Positions 1 to 11,274 of a stretch of 19,067 nucleotides of DNA are shown piece by piece (the stretch's first letter is position 1; each line of letters opens with the position of its first letter). The stretch spans positions 1-19,067 of the forward strand of contig JADJMA010000051.1 of NCBI GenBank assembly GCA_016709845.1, given 5' to 3'. A program made the position numbers and the translations under genes. Source of the DNA: Flammeovirgaceae bacterium (lineage in GTDB: Bacteria > Bacteroidota > Bacteroidia > Cytophagales > Cyclobacteriaceae). The notes beneath the pieces were generated by a model. That model saw nothing but the letters and a program-made list of their open reading frames with translations. It made no database searches and had not been told where the DNA came from.

Positions 1-3000
1 TCCAAACCAAAGTAATCATTCGTGTCGTCATTATCTGCGCCTGTGGTTAGCTGTGCTCCGTTTATAGAACGTAGCCACCCGCGTATGGTATAGCGGTAAT
101 CTATACTTTGCAAAAATGCTGTGCCCCCGGTGTTGTGTAGTTTTTTATCTACCAGTTGCCCCAGTTCGTTGTACTCGTATTGCACCAAAAGCTTCTCGGC
201 ATCGGTATTAATCTGGCGAAACAATTTCGAGGGGCGGCCCGCGGCATCGTAATCGGTACGATCAACAAAATAAACAGACGTAGCACTAGCAGAAAATTGG
301 GTTGTCTTCGATTTTAATACTAGGCCGCTGAAGTTATATATAACAGTACCCTTATCGGCCACGGTTGCATAAAGATGGTTGTTGCTTTGGGGTTTGTATG
401 GGGCGATAAAACTTATCGTAAAAAACCAGGTTGATCAAAAACGGTGAGCTTATAGTTCCGGTGGCGTCAGAGTTGCCCGTTTGCCACCGGTGGGCATACC
501 CACGTTGGCATTGGCTGTGGCATCTTGCCCCGCAAGATGGGCGGCATCATAAACATAGTCAGCAGAGCCATCGGCACTGCGGTCAAATATAATGATCGTA
601 GTGGTTTACAGCCAGCAGCGTAAGACCGGCGGTTAGAACACCGTGTTGCTATACCCCTGATTTGCGTTAATCTCTTCGGTTTCAAAATACGGGCTGGCAT
701 TATAATCGATGGTCAAACAATGCTTGCACGGTGGGCCGCGTAGTTTGCACTGTATTTAAATAGATACCGGAATAGACAGGCCTGTTTTATAATCATACTT
801 TATAAAACTCCATTTGTTTTGGGTGCGCTGGTTTCCGTCTTGCGTAAGTACCAGTCTATCTAAATTATCGTAGATCTGTATTCGACAGCGGCACCGGGCA
901 CTTTCGTTTCAAGCAGGCGGTTGCGGGCATCATAGGTGTAAACAAAGCACGACTCATCGCGCAAGGCACCAGACCAAACCGTGCCGCTATTTAGTTTTGC
1001 ATTTGCCTTGGGAGTACTTGCCATTACTAAATTGCCTTGCACATCATAAACATAGTATGTTTCAAGGTAATCAATCACCTGCCCTTCAATGGTTTCGTTT
1101 ATTTGCTCGCGCACAAGTACGGTGCGGCCAAGTTTGTCTGTAAATGTCCAGGTCTCCTTATTATTTTCGTCTACAATTTTTGAAACACCCAATGCACCAT
1201 CTGCATAGATGCTTCCTGTAGGGTAGTTGGCGGAAGACCAAATGCGAATATTTTTAACAGCAGCCGGGGCAGTAGCTGCTGAGCTATTAACCATAAATTG
1301 TGACCTAACCGTATGGCCCAACCCGGGTTGCCACTCTTCCCCAGCTGCACCTTGTTCAAGCACCTTGCCCGTTGGGCTATTTGCAAAAAGCAGGTGTTGG
1401 CAAACGGTCTGGTAAGTGGCCACCTTGCTTGTCGATTGATAAAACAAATACTGCTCGCTGTTTGTGTAGCCTCCGTTAGTTAGTGCCTTCGTGCGCAAAA
1501 TACCTTCGTTAGTGCCAGCTGCATAGGGAAGATAGGCAGTTTGAGCCCGGCCATAAATATCATAGGCAACAGGTTGCACAATATCTTTTCTCCCGGACTT
1601 TGCTGGATGGCAACCGTTTGTTTCGTGCGGCCCAGGTGATCTTGATAAATCACACTTTGCCCAAAATCGCTGCTACCTAATAAATATACATCCGGGCATG
1701 GTTGTGTGGCTGCTTCAGGGTAGTTATTTTTGTGTGGTTAGATTTAGCCTGATTATCTATTGGAGCCATTATTATTTTGTTGGCCGAGGTGGCCACTGCA
1801 GCCGTGGTACTCCCCTTTACCTTTACTGCGTAGGTACCTGGGGTAGTAACATTAAGTGTATTCGTGTTTGCCCCCATAACATCTACGCCATTCATTGTCC
1901 ATTGATACCAATAATAACCTGGCTGGGTACTAAGCGGAAGGGCACCATTGCCTAGTGTAAGAATGGTTGTGCTCGAAGAAATTACCGGAATGGGAAAGGA
2001 AGCCACCAGCGCAAGGCTTGAAAAACCGAGGGACAGGTGCCACTTTTTATTTCAGCTCTGTATTGGGTAGAGGTAGTGTTAGTGGCGAGGTAAGAGGCAC
2101 TTGTGCTGGCAATATCAACCCATGCTCCACTGGTATTGTATTGCCATTTTAAAATACCCCGGTTTGGCCGCTCAAGCTCAGGTTAAAATTACTGGCCGAT
2201 GAAGAATATACTTCCGTACTAGCCGGTGAAATTGTACCTCCTATGGTAGGCGTGCCGCTAACCGTAACAGGACCCGACATGGCTAATGAGCAACCAGCAC
2301 CAGGGTTAATGGAGGTTACCGTGTAAGTACCGGAAACAGATCGCGACCAGCAAGAATTGCCGGTACCCGCTACCACCGATCCATCATTAACTCCGTCTTT
2401 TTCAATTGATAGTTAATTCCCGCTTCAGAACCACTCCAAGGTTACTGTAGGAACAGTGCTGCAATAAGTGCCCCCTCCACCAACAGTGTATGTGGTAGGC
2501 ACGGATAAACACCAACAGTAGCCACGTTTGACTATGTGGTGAGGCATTGAGTCCAAACCTCAACCCGATATTGCGTTGTCACGGTATTTTGGGCGATATT
2601 ACGTTGCGCCTGTTTGATTAAGATTTATCCAACTACCCGTGGAATTATACTGCCAGTTTAAATAACCAGTATCCGCTTAAGGTTAATAAAACGTTGGGTG
2701 TTGCTCCATACACATTTGTTACAGCAGGAGAAATAGAGCCGCCTACGGCAAGAGTGCCTACCGATATATAGGCTGTGCCGGCCATGTTTATGTTGCACCC
2801 CGATGAAACGGATACAACTGTGTAGGAGCCTGCATCAGACCTCGCCCAGGATAATGAACCACCAGTACCTGCAACTGTGGCCCCATCACTCCTCCGTTTT
2901 TCTTTAACTGAGCTCATGCCCACACTGGACCCATTTAAGGTAATGTTGGGTAAAGGCAGATTAGTACAGTAAGTACCCCGCCACCCACTACACAAACGGG

Positions 3001-3313
3001 AGTGCATTGGTTTACTGTAACACTTTTTGAAGCCATAAAGAACCATTGCCATAAAGAAATGGTTCCTGTTCTGCATTATACCAATAGACAACCGCTTTAT
3101 AGGTGGTTCCGCTTTTCGAACTGCTTTGTACAGAACCATTGGTGGCTTGCCAATATGGTACGAGTAAGGCCGTCATCTCCTGAGGGTATATGTTTTGATT
3201 CCCCAACCGTAGCCGATGATGGGCGAGATGCTTTGAAAAAAGCGGAGTGTATTACATAATATTAAAAACACAGTAATTATTACCTGCAGAAAATTTAGAG
3301 AACAGGTATTCAT
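1..3313 (-). CDS. Secreted RHS/YD-repeat protein with DUF6443 (3' end outside window)
   Basis: Minus-strand gene starting at ATG 3313 with a hydrophobic signal peptide (MNTCSLNFLQVIITVFLIL) and running off base 1. In order, read across several frameshifts: a short N-terminal beta-rich part (3200-3010); two SprB/PKD-like repeats (about 2985-2540 and 2480-2040); an Ig-like domain (2000-1760, with GYYWYQWTMNGVD and TPGTYAVKVKG); then a DUF6443 domain (about 1710-1300, with SVIYQDHLGRTKQTVA, QPVAYDIYGRAQTAYLPYAA). YD/RHS repeats follow down to base 1 (DYDAAGRPSKLF, YEYNELGQLVDKKL, RGWLRSINGAQL, DYFGL). This layout is common for very large surface RHS proteins of Bacteroidota, probably exported by Sec and the type IX system, although the C-terminal sorting domain is not in view. 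The stretch from about 430 to 1 is open in one frame but has no ATG of its own. The gene lies 42 bp after the stop of the upstream RHS-like gene, so the two are probably co-transcribed. The effector or toxin end cannot be judged. Confidence 0.85.
2040..2985 (-). repeat. Two tandem SprB/PKD-like protein repeats inside the RHS gene
   Basis: Two units of about 450-510 bp encode related sequence. The first (about 2985-2540) reads ...GATVAGTGGSLSWARSDAGSYTVVSV... ISPAVTNVY ... LTLSGYTGYLNWQYN. The second (about 2480-2040) reads ...VVAGTGNSCWSRSVSGTYTVTSI... ISPASTEVY ... LSLSGQTGVFKWQYN. Both share VAGTG, S-W-(A/S)-R-S, the G(S/T)YTV core, GG(S/T)ISPA and the L(S/T)LSG-TG-WQYN end. They are diverged at DNA level, so this is an old domain duplication. 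Such Ig/SprB-like units act as stalks in gliding-motility adhesins and RHS proteins. Confidence 0.75.
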
Positions 3314-3355
3314 AACTTGTGTATCTAAATCTTTTATCGTGTTTATGACCTTGCA

Positions 3356-6300
3356 TCATTGGCATTGAGATTGAGGAGTAAAGCCAAAACCAATAGGATT
3401 GCTAGGGCATTGGTTGAAAATGGGGTTCATTAAGGTCGTCCAGTGGCAATACCCATTCACCTCACATTTAACCGAAAAAGCCTGAAATCCTTGATACAAT
3501 CGGCTAAAACTAAACGTGTATTGAGCAGCAGTACTATAGGTATCTCGCACCCATATACCTTGCGCTTCGAGCATGTAGTACCATTCATACTCTGGGTTAT
3601 TTATACACCCTGAAATGGTGGCTGTAAAATCCCTTGTCCCCGGATCATCGCACTGTAAAACGTTTCCGGTATTATTGGTTGTTATACTTACGGCCAGCGG
3701 GCCCGCAGAACTTGAAGCACCCGAAGGATAAATTTCATAGGTTGAAGCCAATGGCTTGCTAGAATAAGAAGAATAAAAGGTAGTTAATTCAACAACATAC
3801 TTCTTTGGTGTTGGGAAAGTATAAATCAGCGAGGGGCTGTTGCTACCAACAGCCACACCGTCAATTTTCAACTGTAGGTGACCGGAGGGCTACATGGAAA
3901 GATGCTAGCCCTAAACTCTATGGGCGTATTAGCCCGCATACTGTAACACCCGAATAGCAGGTAAAGAGGCTGGCAAGACTAACGTGGCATCCTCCTGGTA
4001 TTGATAGTCATAAGCCTGAACTATATGCTTATCGGTATTACGGATATACTGTTTTTCTTCAAGGGGATCATAATCGGTAAACGAATACTGGTTAAGGGTG
4101 TTAGAAGTGGATGTATTTCCGAAAGCGGATCATACGTGCTCCGTACGTATTCAGCATTTTCAGGATAAAACGAAACGTCATCTAAAAATACGGTAGCTCC
4201 TGTGCTCATTTGAAAATTGAAAACGGTTGGAATACTATTCATGTCAATCCGGGCCTCCATTAATCTCCATTTACCGGATGAAGATGCCGGATATCTCATG
4301 GGATACAAGATCCATGAGGTACCATTATGCACCTGAGCATTGATTGTTACATCGCTACTTGTATTAACTTTTTATCCAACATGAAAATCGATAAGTATCT
4401 TCCAACTCCTTATTGACTACCATTTTTGAAAGAAAAGTACCGCCCATCCATTGGTAAGAACCCTTACCTGACCATGCCTCCGTGGTAATAAAACTTGAGG
4501 GAGCCCCAGCCATACTGCTTGATACATGTTCAAAATCAGCAAACACAGTTTCTTTCACTCTGGCATTGCTCAGTACCACAGCTGGCGTTTGATCAAACCC
4601 GTATAAAATGGAACTAATATTCTTTCGAAAATCGGATGTGGTAATCGGGAGCCCTACACTATTATAGTCTTCAAAAGTCTGCTCCAGTTTATATTTTGTA
4701 TTCTCATAATTAAATGTTTGTGGGTTTGCCACTTACGGAAGACAAAACAAAAGCGCCTGTTCCTGAATAGGCTAGTCTTTGTTTCACATAGGGTACCCCA
4801 GTAATCACATTATCATATAAAAAAAGTCCCGCCTTTATAACAATTGAATTGAATTTTGTGTACGATTCAATAGGTGCTGTCAGTATATTAAGCGTATTCA
4901 TTTGCTGGATGAGCGTGGGTTGCAGGCCCAAGGGCACAGACACCAGATAGTCAGAACTATATCTTGTACCTGTTGTATATAAGTTACCTTCGCTATTAGT
5001 TGTGCTTACTTCGGCTGGATATCCTTTTTGTGTTATAGGTATACGAAGCTGTTGATTGAATTATTTTGTTTGATCAGCCGAATCATAGGTACTGGTAGTT
5101 GAATTAAGTAAAACATTCCGAACATTGGTAATCATTTCATATTGACCATAGGTATTAATTGTAGCGTTCAATTTATCGTACCTAATTGCTTTTACTCGCA
5201 ACGCTGAACCAAAGCGTGTGTAATTATTTGTAACCATAGAAACCCTTTGCCCGGTTTGAGTAAACTCTTCCACCTGACTAACCAATCCTCTTTCAAAATC
5301 ATAATTAGTATTTGGTGCAAACGGATAGGTGTAGTAATCGGACGTCAGATTGCCAACCGATATAGGATCACTGGATTTTGACAGTTTAGTCTTTGTGGCA
5401 CTCCAGTCGGTTCCATTAAAAGAAGTGACGTTGTACATAGCGGGTAAACGATGTGTATAAACTGTTTTGCCCCGGCCTGGCTGAATGACCGATACCCTTT
5501 CATAAAGCAGCGTACTTTCTTTATTCAGGTTTTCTGGTGAAAGGATAACACTGGCACCATCGGCAAAAGCAAAGGCAGGCTTGGTCTCCCATTTACCACT
5601 GGAAATGCCAGTAGCCTGTTTATATTCATAAGTACGAACTGTTCAGAACTTATATTTACAGAGGCTACTCGTAATCCTCCACCCATAACGTCTGCTGCCA
5701 GGTACTCATCATAATAACTTGCGGGCTCATAGACTATCTCCGCATACCCACCGGTGGGATACCGGATTAATTTTAAGGCACCATAACTAATTGAAGTCGG
5801 GTTTACGTTACGGGTTGTGCTGGAACCGATTGCAGTCCAGCCCGCTTTAGAAACAATACGGAAACGCTCGCCATTGGTAGCTGTTGGATTTTGATATACT
5901 TGAGGGATAAGAATCGTATTCTTGTTTGAAACACTTGCTGCATTAAATATCCCCAAAGATCTTTAGGGTAAGGTTTTAAATGGAAGGGTTGTGGTTTTTA
6001 AGGTTAGGTCAACTCCATAATATTCGAAACGGAACGAAGGGAGTGTTTTGCAATTTGTAACTACCTGGATATCGGAAAGAAAATTCAGGCTCACTTTCTT
6101 TGTTTCAACACTATTAACATAGGTAGACTCAGCAGGGTTTCTTACATCACTGTATATGAATGTGAAATTTTTTAGTTGTGTTTGTTTTAACTCATTAACT
6201 ACAACACTCGAAATAATTTTATTATTCCATCCCAGCTTGATAATCTGATAAGGAGATGAAATTGAAACAAGCGCTTTTTCCTGTGCATTATCAATAGTAT

Positions 6301-7140
6301 AATAGTGTGTCGATTCCCGTCATCGCTGCATTTACTTTAGTAACATAGCTCTGCGTTGAATACCGATATCCATCGGCTTCATAGCCAAACGAAATGGTCT
6401 CATTATTTACACCCCTTATCTCTGTTAAATTCCAATTCTTACAGAAGGTGACTTTCGTTGAATAATAATCATAGTCTTTCTTGAAGTGAGTAACAACCGG
6501 GTTTGATAGGGGTTTATACTTTGTTGCTTCCCGGGTGGTTAAATACGCTGAACTAAAACTATACTTAATCCCCTGATCGTTGGTAATTAAAAACGAGATA
6601 ATACCGTTCGAGGTATCAATTGTAGGAATGATTTTTACATTTTGCTGCGTTAACAATTGAATATTTCTATTCTGATCGAAAATAAAAGCACTCAATCAGG
6701 TGCATTCATATAAAATATGTCTGGCTCAGTATCTCCTACAATTAACCCGTTAAGTGATGTCCAATTAGCACTGGTAATATCCGCGGCTGAAGCAAAGGCA
6801 TGTACGCCTGTTGCCTGAGTTACATTGTTCCATCCTTTCCGGGCATCCGTACTGGAAAGATCATCTGGCAATCCTCACCACCGAGATATTTGCCCGCCTG
6901 CAATTAAAGACCAATTTACTCCGGCACTTCCTTCTGTGTCACCAATGCGATAACCATCTCCATCATAGCTTACCGACACGCCTGCAGAAATACTTCCATT
7001 ACCAATAGAAGCAATTGGCAATGAAATCATGGGGCGGCCTGTAAGAAGATCTACTGGAACATCAATTTGCGCCAAAACGAGTGACGGCACAAAAAAGTAG
7101 TGAGACATATTTTTCTTATACTTTGATATTTAATCTTCAT
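3356..7140 (-). CDS. Secreted SpvB/RHS-like protein, about 1260 residues
   Basis: The start I prefer is ATG 7140: it gives a textbook signal peptide (MKIKYQSIRKICLTTFL, then FVPSLVLAQ) once a single missing T in the T-run near 7097 is allowed. An ATG at 7108 would give only a clipped signal. Next comes the hallmark N-terminus DVPVDLLTGRPMISLPI...VSYDGDGYRIG...GVNWSLIAGGQISR, the SpvB/RHS entry strand seen in Bacteroidota RHS proteins. The central part has beta-rich sequence, including a carbohydrate-binding-like segment (about 4560-4130, ending FLDDVSFYPENAEYVRSTYDP). An RHS-type strand follows (NTDKHIVQAYDYQYQE, about 4060-4010), then a C-terminal Ig-like region ending NPIGFGFTPQSQCQ. Length fits the family. 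At least ten frame changes are needed, with no loss of recognisable blocks. No classical toxin domain is seen. The second RHS gene follows after 42 bp. Confidence 0.82.
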
Positions 7141-7631
7141 ACTATTTATTTGACGATCATTTTTTACGTAAAGTTAATAAATGTAACTGAGTTAAAGTTT
7201 ACAAATACTTGCTAATGGCTGAAATTACTTACTTTGTTTTAAAAAACAATACCTCATTTTTAAAAGCGATATCTAACTGGAATAAGCTTTACGTGTCTGA
7301 AATTGTACTATTAGAGCAAAATCTTACATATGGCAATTCGTATTCATCTTAAAAAAAATACATTTAGCTATAACGGATTTGGTTGCGTTTGCCAGTCTGT
7401 AGAATTTTATAAAACAATAAAGGCTCTGTTGGAGCCTTTATGTTTTATTGAAATTATCGGAAAATTTAATCTAACAATGCAAGTATTTTCATCCTATTGT
7501 TCTTGCTGGAAGTATGAGAATAAGCGGTAACAATTTTGTATTCGAGTCCTTAAGATCGTATTGTATTTCAGGTACCTACGGTACTATACATTATCTATAA
7601 ATTTCTACCGATATTCACCTATATCGAAGCA
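7141..7631. other. Intergenic region between two surface-protein genes
   Basis: About 490 bp of AT-rich sequence with no credible gene. A 66-codon frame on plus (7330-7530) runs straight through the terminator stem and has no family-like features. The region holds the terminator at 7409-7448 and, nearest 7140, the unrecognised promoter of the RHS-like pair. Confidence 0.6.
7409..7448. terminator. Bidirectional Rho-independent terminator
   Basis: Long stem: TAAAGGCTC (7418-7426) pairs perfectly with GAGCCTTTA (7432-7440) around the loop TGTTG. After one bulged A (7417), ATAAAACA (7409-7416) pairs with TGTTTTAT (7441-7448). The A/T-rich outer arms give T-rich tails in both directions. It lies about 180 bp downstream of the stop of the minus-strand gene 9069-7632, which it most likely ends, separating that gene from the RHS-like pair. 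Confidence 0.8.
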
Positions 7632-9069
7632 TCAATTAGGCTTCATTCGCGTCTTCATTGGAAACTCAAAACCAAACCGAACTGCCAATCGATCGCCATA
7701 CGGGCTGTAGTTATTTGGATCATAAATGTTATAGAGTACCTCCGTATTTCCTTTAATCCTTTTGTAAACTGTAAAGTCTTTCTTGATTCCGACAAACACA
7801 CTGGCTACCCACTCGCGATAAGCAGGGTCGATGCCATGAGTTCTTGCAATCGGTGGTGGAATGGTGGTGTTCATAATTTCTGGTAATAAGCGGAAGTTGA
7901 TTCCCTTCGTCCATTTAATTCAATTACCACCCACGGACCATAAATGCGTTGCTCGCTTTTAATTTCTAGATCAAAAGGCAGGCGCTGATTCCACCCTGCT
8001 CCAGCCGACAGTCTAGGCGTGATGCGACAGAACAACGCATTTACATCTAATAAAAAAATAATCGATTTTTAAATTTGAAATGTTAACCCAGGCACTATTC
8101 GCTCCATAAATGGCTTGCCTTTTAGTGGGTTGGGAAGCTTATTAGGTAGCTCAGTAATACTCGTTACTTCCGAATATTTCCCCTTTAGTTTACTGATTTT
8201 ATCCATCGCCTGATGCAAAACCTCTTGTTTGCCTGGAAACAGTGATCTTTGCTACATTTAGTAACTGTTCTTTAGCAAGTTCTTTCATTTTATTTTGCAT
8301 AGCTGCAGAACCAGTTAGTTGACTTGTTTGCCCAAGCATGGCCTGACCTTTTGTCAATTGACCCACTCCCTCCCATGCCCGCCACTTCTCCTTCAGGGTT
8401 TTTGGGAATATTGTTCACCTCACCCAGATTTCCCCTTACAAGGTTTTGTCATCCTTGGAGTACTCCCACTTGGCCTGCTTACTGAACTTTGTTGAGGTTG
8501 CCAGTGAAAGGGTCTTTCAAATTGGGATCAAGGTTGAGTTGGTTGCCAGCAGGTAGTTTTAGTTCAGTTAATTTTGGCATCGCTAAGAGGGAATGCCCAG
8601 AAGCCGATGTATTTAATGAGGGTAATGAATAGCTCTGAATAGCACTTAACTTTATCTATCGCCCTGCATTTGCGGTGGCAGGCTAACTTCATTCAGGCCT
8701 ACAGTTGCTTTTGCTTTAAGGTCATCAATCTTTTTAGTGAGCGTTGAAATCTTTTCATCCTTCTCGTGGTTAAGACTATCCATCCTTCGGGCTAGATTTT
8801 CTGTAGGGAGTTTAAGATTACTGAGACTATCAATTTTGAATTGCAGTCGATTTCGGGTTGAATCAATCTTTAAAACTGATTCTGATATAATGCATTAAGA
8901 CTATCAGCTTTAGATTGAATGCGAGGGTGATTGAATCGGCTTTATTGATTGACTTTTGTAAAAGAGTATCCGTGGACATTACGGGCAATGTAAAATTCAG
9001 ACTATCCCATTGCTGGGCGATTGCAAACCGGGAGACTAAAATGAATATAAAAAGAAACCGGATTTTCAC
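7632..9069 (-). CDS. Secreted coiled-coil protein with beta-barrel-like C-terminus
   Basis: Starts at GTG 9069 with a clear signal peptide (KIRFLFIFILVSRFAIAQ, then QWDSLNFTLP). A coiled coil with repeated DSL/KID heptads follows (about 8960-8690: FKIDSTRNRLQFKIDSLSNL, LARRMDSLNHEKDEKI). After a poorly resolved middle (about 8680-8110) comes a C-terminal half of alternating polar and aromatic strands: RITPRLSAGAGWNQRLPFD, INFRLLPEIMNT, REWVASVFVGIKKDF, DRLAVRFGFEFPMK. The last strand resembles an outer-membrane beta-barrel terminus. I remember similar proteins beside RHS genes in Cytophagales, but no function is known to me. Six or more frameshifts break it; the strand order is intact, so I treat it as a gene rather than a decayed one. 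The final 80 codons (7874-7632) are one open frame. A role in surface display of the RHS proteins is inference. Confidence 0.7.
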
Positions 9070-9184
9070 CCGATAAAGATAGAAAACAGAACTGATTTAA
9101 TTAGCTATTAAAATATGGATTTGTAGTGAATTAAAGTACAGTTTTTTATTGTTTTATTACATCATTAAACATGCTTCCTTTTCG

Positions 9185-9405
9185 TTATTGTTGGCCACCT
9201 GATCTGCCGTGCACGTATCCCAATTGATTTATTATTTAGAAGGAAAATATTGTCTCCGGATCTTTTCTGCAAGAAAATATCAATTTCAGTTAGTAAATAA
9301 TGGTATTACTTATAGTTGCAAGGTATCCAGTAAGCCATTTTATAATTATCTGAAAACCAATCATAATCCTTAGTGTGCCATTAGCAAACTGTCGTAGCTG
9401 TTGAT
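9185..9405 (-). pseudogene. Remnant of a metallophosphoesterase (copy 1)
   Basis: Decayed relative of the metallophosphoesterase at 14817-15578, same strand. The block KDYDWF...YWIPCNYK...IFLLNNK (about 9372-9225) aligns with KDYDWFFDW...YWIPGNHEYY...IILLNNK of the other copy. It then jumps directly to NQLGYVH, which is the C-terminus of that copy. The middle, with the conserved THH and GHHH metal ligands, is missing, and the GNHE motif has become CNYK. DNA identity supports common origin: CCAATCATAATCCTT (9358-9372) and GCACGTATCCCAATTGATT (9211-9229) both occur in copy 3. The first motif (SDLHLE) is not recognisable either, so the product cannot be active. The divergent neighbour is again a Xre antitoxin-like gene, exactly as for copy 3. 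Confidence 0.72.
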
Positions 9406-9496
9406 CAAATTTAGTTAACTTGAATTGGGTTTTTATTGCCTATATTAACAATATCGTACAATAGTTTCCAACATCAAAAGGTAATTGAACTCTCTT

Positions 9497-9896
9497 ATGG
9501 ATTTTTTCAAGGATTTAAAAATTATTCTGCAATCAACTGAGTGATAAGATCGAGCAAGGATTTTCGTTCACGGCTTATCTTGATTTTCAACTTCAAACAG
9601 GATTTTCTCGCACAGATATGGCACGTTGCTTAAGTGTAAGCACGCGCTACCTTCAAAATAAAACCAAAGCAGATACGCTTAACAAACCTGCTTCTGAAAG
9701 GCTAATTGTACTGACTAGAATTTGGGATGCAGGCCTCGCTACATTTGATGGGAACAAAGAAGTGTTAAACCAATAGTTTCGCAGACCATTAATGCCCTTG
9801 CATGGCAGGACTCCCCTACAGTTAATGACCAATTTTATTGGCATGGAAGAAGTCAAGCAATTATTAGGCAGAATTCAGCATGGCGTTTATTCATGA
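9497..9896 (+). pseudogene. Xre/DUF2384 antitoxin-like gene, copy 1 (decayed)
   Basis: From ATG 9497 (MDFFKDLK) the sequence reads, across a frameshift near 9535, LSDKIEQGFSFTAYLDFQLQTGFSRTDMA...VSTRYLQNKTKADTLNKPASERLIVL, then LMPLHGRTPLQLMTNFIGMEEVKQLLGRIQHGVYS and stop at 9894-9896. The first half is the helix-turn-helix. The second half (GRTPLQL..., EEVKQLLGRIQHG) is the DUF2384/MbcA-ParS toxin-binding domain of antitoxins that usually pair with RES-domain NAD+-degrading toxins. A TAG at 9773-9775 sits where copy 3 has the Trp of NQW, a real-looking nonsense change. No RES gene follows: only about 40 bp and then a possible terminator. It is oriented away from the metallophosphoesterase remnant. 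Confidence 0.85.
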
Positions 9897-9937
9897 TGGC
9901 ACACCAATACAGAAGGCTCTTTTACCATAAAAAAGCC

Positions 9938-9967
9938 ATCCCGTTTATTCGGGATAGAAATCGGGAT
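9938..9967 (+). terminator. Possible terminator after Xre copy 1
   Basis: ATCCCG (9938-9943) pairs with CGGGAT at 9950-9955 (loop TTTATT) or with a second CGGGAT at 9962-9967 that is followed by TTTT. The stem is short, but the CCCG/CGGGAT pattern is common between Bacteroidota genes. It lies about 40 bp after the antitoxin stop. Confidence 0.4.
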
Positions 9968-10211
9968 TTTGACTGAAAGCAGAATTTTAAAAATCAGGAT
10001 AATTTCAGCACAAAATTTAGAAATTAGAGCGCCCTCTGAAAACTGGTAGGCACATTTTAAATTCTTAGAACTTTGAAAGCAGACAAAAACACATTTCTAA
10101 TTATCCACTAAATTCAAAAGAGAATATGAAGCAAAAAGTGGTGTAGCGATAATTAAAACTCAATATTTGAAGAAGTGATTACTTAAGGCTTTTAGATACA
10201 TTATTAACTGA

Positions 10212-10466
10212 CAACAAATACAAATTGTAAAAGCGATCCAAGAACATGAAGCCGGTCGCAAGGCAGAAGACATCTGCCGGGAGTTAAGTATCACCACAGC
10301 CTCATTTTATAAGTGGCGGCAGCGATATGGGGGTATGGAAGCCAGCGATGTTAAGAAACTCAAAGAGATTCAGGAAGAGAACTCAAGATTGAAGCGGATG
10401 TATGCGGATCTGAGTTTGGTTCATGAAGCTTTGAAAGATGCGGTAGTAAAAAGCTATAGCGCCTGA
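10212..10466 (+). CDS. IS3-family transposase OrfA (helix-turn-helix subunit)
   Basis: Reads QQIQIVKAIQEHEAGRKAED, ICRELSITTASFYKWRQRYG, GMEASDVKKLKEIQEENSRL, KRMYADLSLVHEALKDAVVK. This is the HTH plus leucine-zipper subunit of IS3 transposases; the YGGMEASD...KRMYADL signature points to the IS51/IS407-like group. The true start is upstream and unreadable. A TGA at 10209-10211 sits where ACTGA(A)CAACAA would give TEQQ, so one A is probably missing. At the 3' end the A-run at 10448-10452 seems one base short: with one more A the protein would end in the usual VVKKL. In this family OrfA and OrfB are joined by -1 frameshifting to give the active transposase. Confidence 0.8.
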   Translation, partial: QQIQIVKAIQEHEAGRKAEDICRELSITTASFYKWRQRYGGMEASDVKKLKEIQEENSRLKRMYADLSLVHEALKDAVVKSYSA

Positions 10467-11274
10467 TGAGAAAGGCATACTGGTTCAGTTCATGATTGAA
10501 GAACATGGGTGAGCCAACGTCAGGCGTGTAAGGCTCTTAGTGTGCCACGGAGTAGCTATCAATATCATCCTGCCCCCAGGAACGATAGTCCGATTATTCA
10601 GGAGTTAGAAGCTCTTGTTGCTAAACATCCTGCCATTGGCTTTTGGCAGTCCTACTATCGTATAAGAAGGAAAGGGTTCCTATGGAATCACAAAAGGATT
10701 TATCGTGTGTATACTGCCTTACATCTTAACATTCGCAGAAGGTTTAAGAAACGTTTACCCGCCAGAGTAAAGCAGGCGTTATTTCAGCCACAGGCTATTA
10801 ATGAAGTATGGTCAATTGATTTCATGAGCGATAGCCTTTGGGATGGAAGAAAGTTTAGGTTGTTAAATATCATCGATGATCATAATCGGGAGGTGCTTGC
10901 CTTAGAGGCTGATATTTCACTGCCGGCACTGAGAGTTACTCGTGTATTGGAATACCTGAAAGAATTCAGAGGTCTTCCTAAAATGATTCGGGCAGACAAC
11001 GGACCAGAGTTTATTTCGCATGTGCTTGATGAATGGTGTCGCAAGCATGAGATTACGCTCACGTTCATTCAACCTGGTAAACCCATGCAGAATGGGTATG
11101 TAGAGCGATGTAACGGAAGCATTCGCAAGGAATTATTGAATGCCAATGTGTTTTACTCGTTGCGAGAAGTTCGCGAGAAAATGGAAGAGTGGATGATCGA
11201 TTACAATCACCATCGGCCCTCATGAATCTCTCGACTACCGAGCACCTATAGAATTATTAGAAGCAATCACTTGA
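10459..11274 (+). CDS. IS3-family transposase OrfB (rve integrase core)
   Basis: Begins with PDEKGILVQFMIEEHG (10462-10508), then after one missing base VSQRQACKALSVPRSSYQYH. The HTH_21 region (GFWQSYYRIRRKGFLWNHKR) leads into the integrase core. The catalytic triad is visible: Asp in VWSIDFMSD, Asp in RADNGPEF, and Glu in NGYVERCNGSIRKE, 35 residues after the second Asp, as in D,D(35)E enzymes. The frame stops early at 11223 because of an extra C in GGCCCT (11216-11221). Corrected, it continues HESLDYRAPIELLEAIT and stops at 11272-11274, the normal IS3 C-terminus. As printed the gene is broken; the errors are single bases in short runs. Confidence 0.92.

Noticed and set aside
7330..7530. 66-codon plus-strand frame starting MAIRIHLKKN
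   Set aside because: It runs through the strong terminator stem at 7409-7448 and has no recognisable features; the region is best read as intergenic.
1..9069. Programmed frameshifting or phase variation as the cause of the broken RHS genes
   Set aside because: The shifts are too many, are scattered, and also affect the IS, phosphoesterase and SPFH genes; no long simple-sequence tracts typical of phase variation are present.
9894..10000. Possible RES toxin start after Xre copy 1 (MAHQYRRLFYHKK...)
   Set aside because: The frame ends after about 27 codons, contains the terminator-like CCCG/CGGG sequence and has no RES motif.
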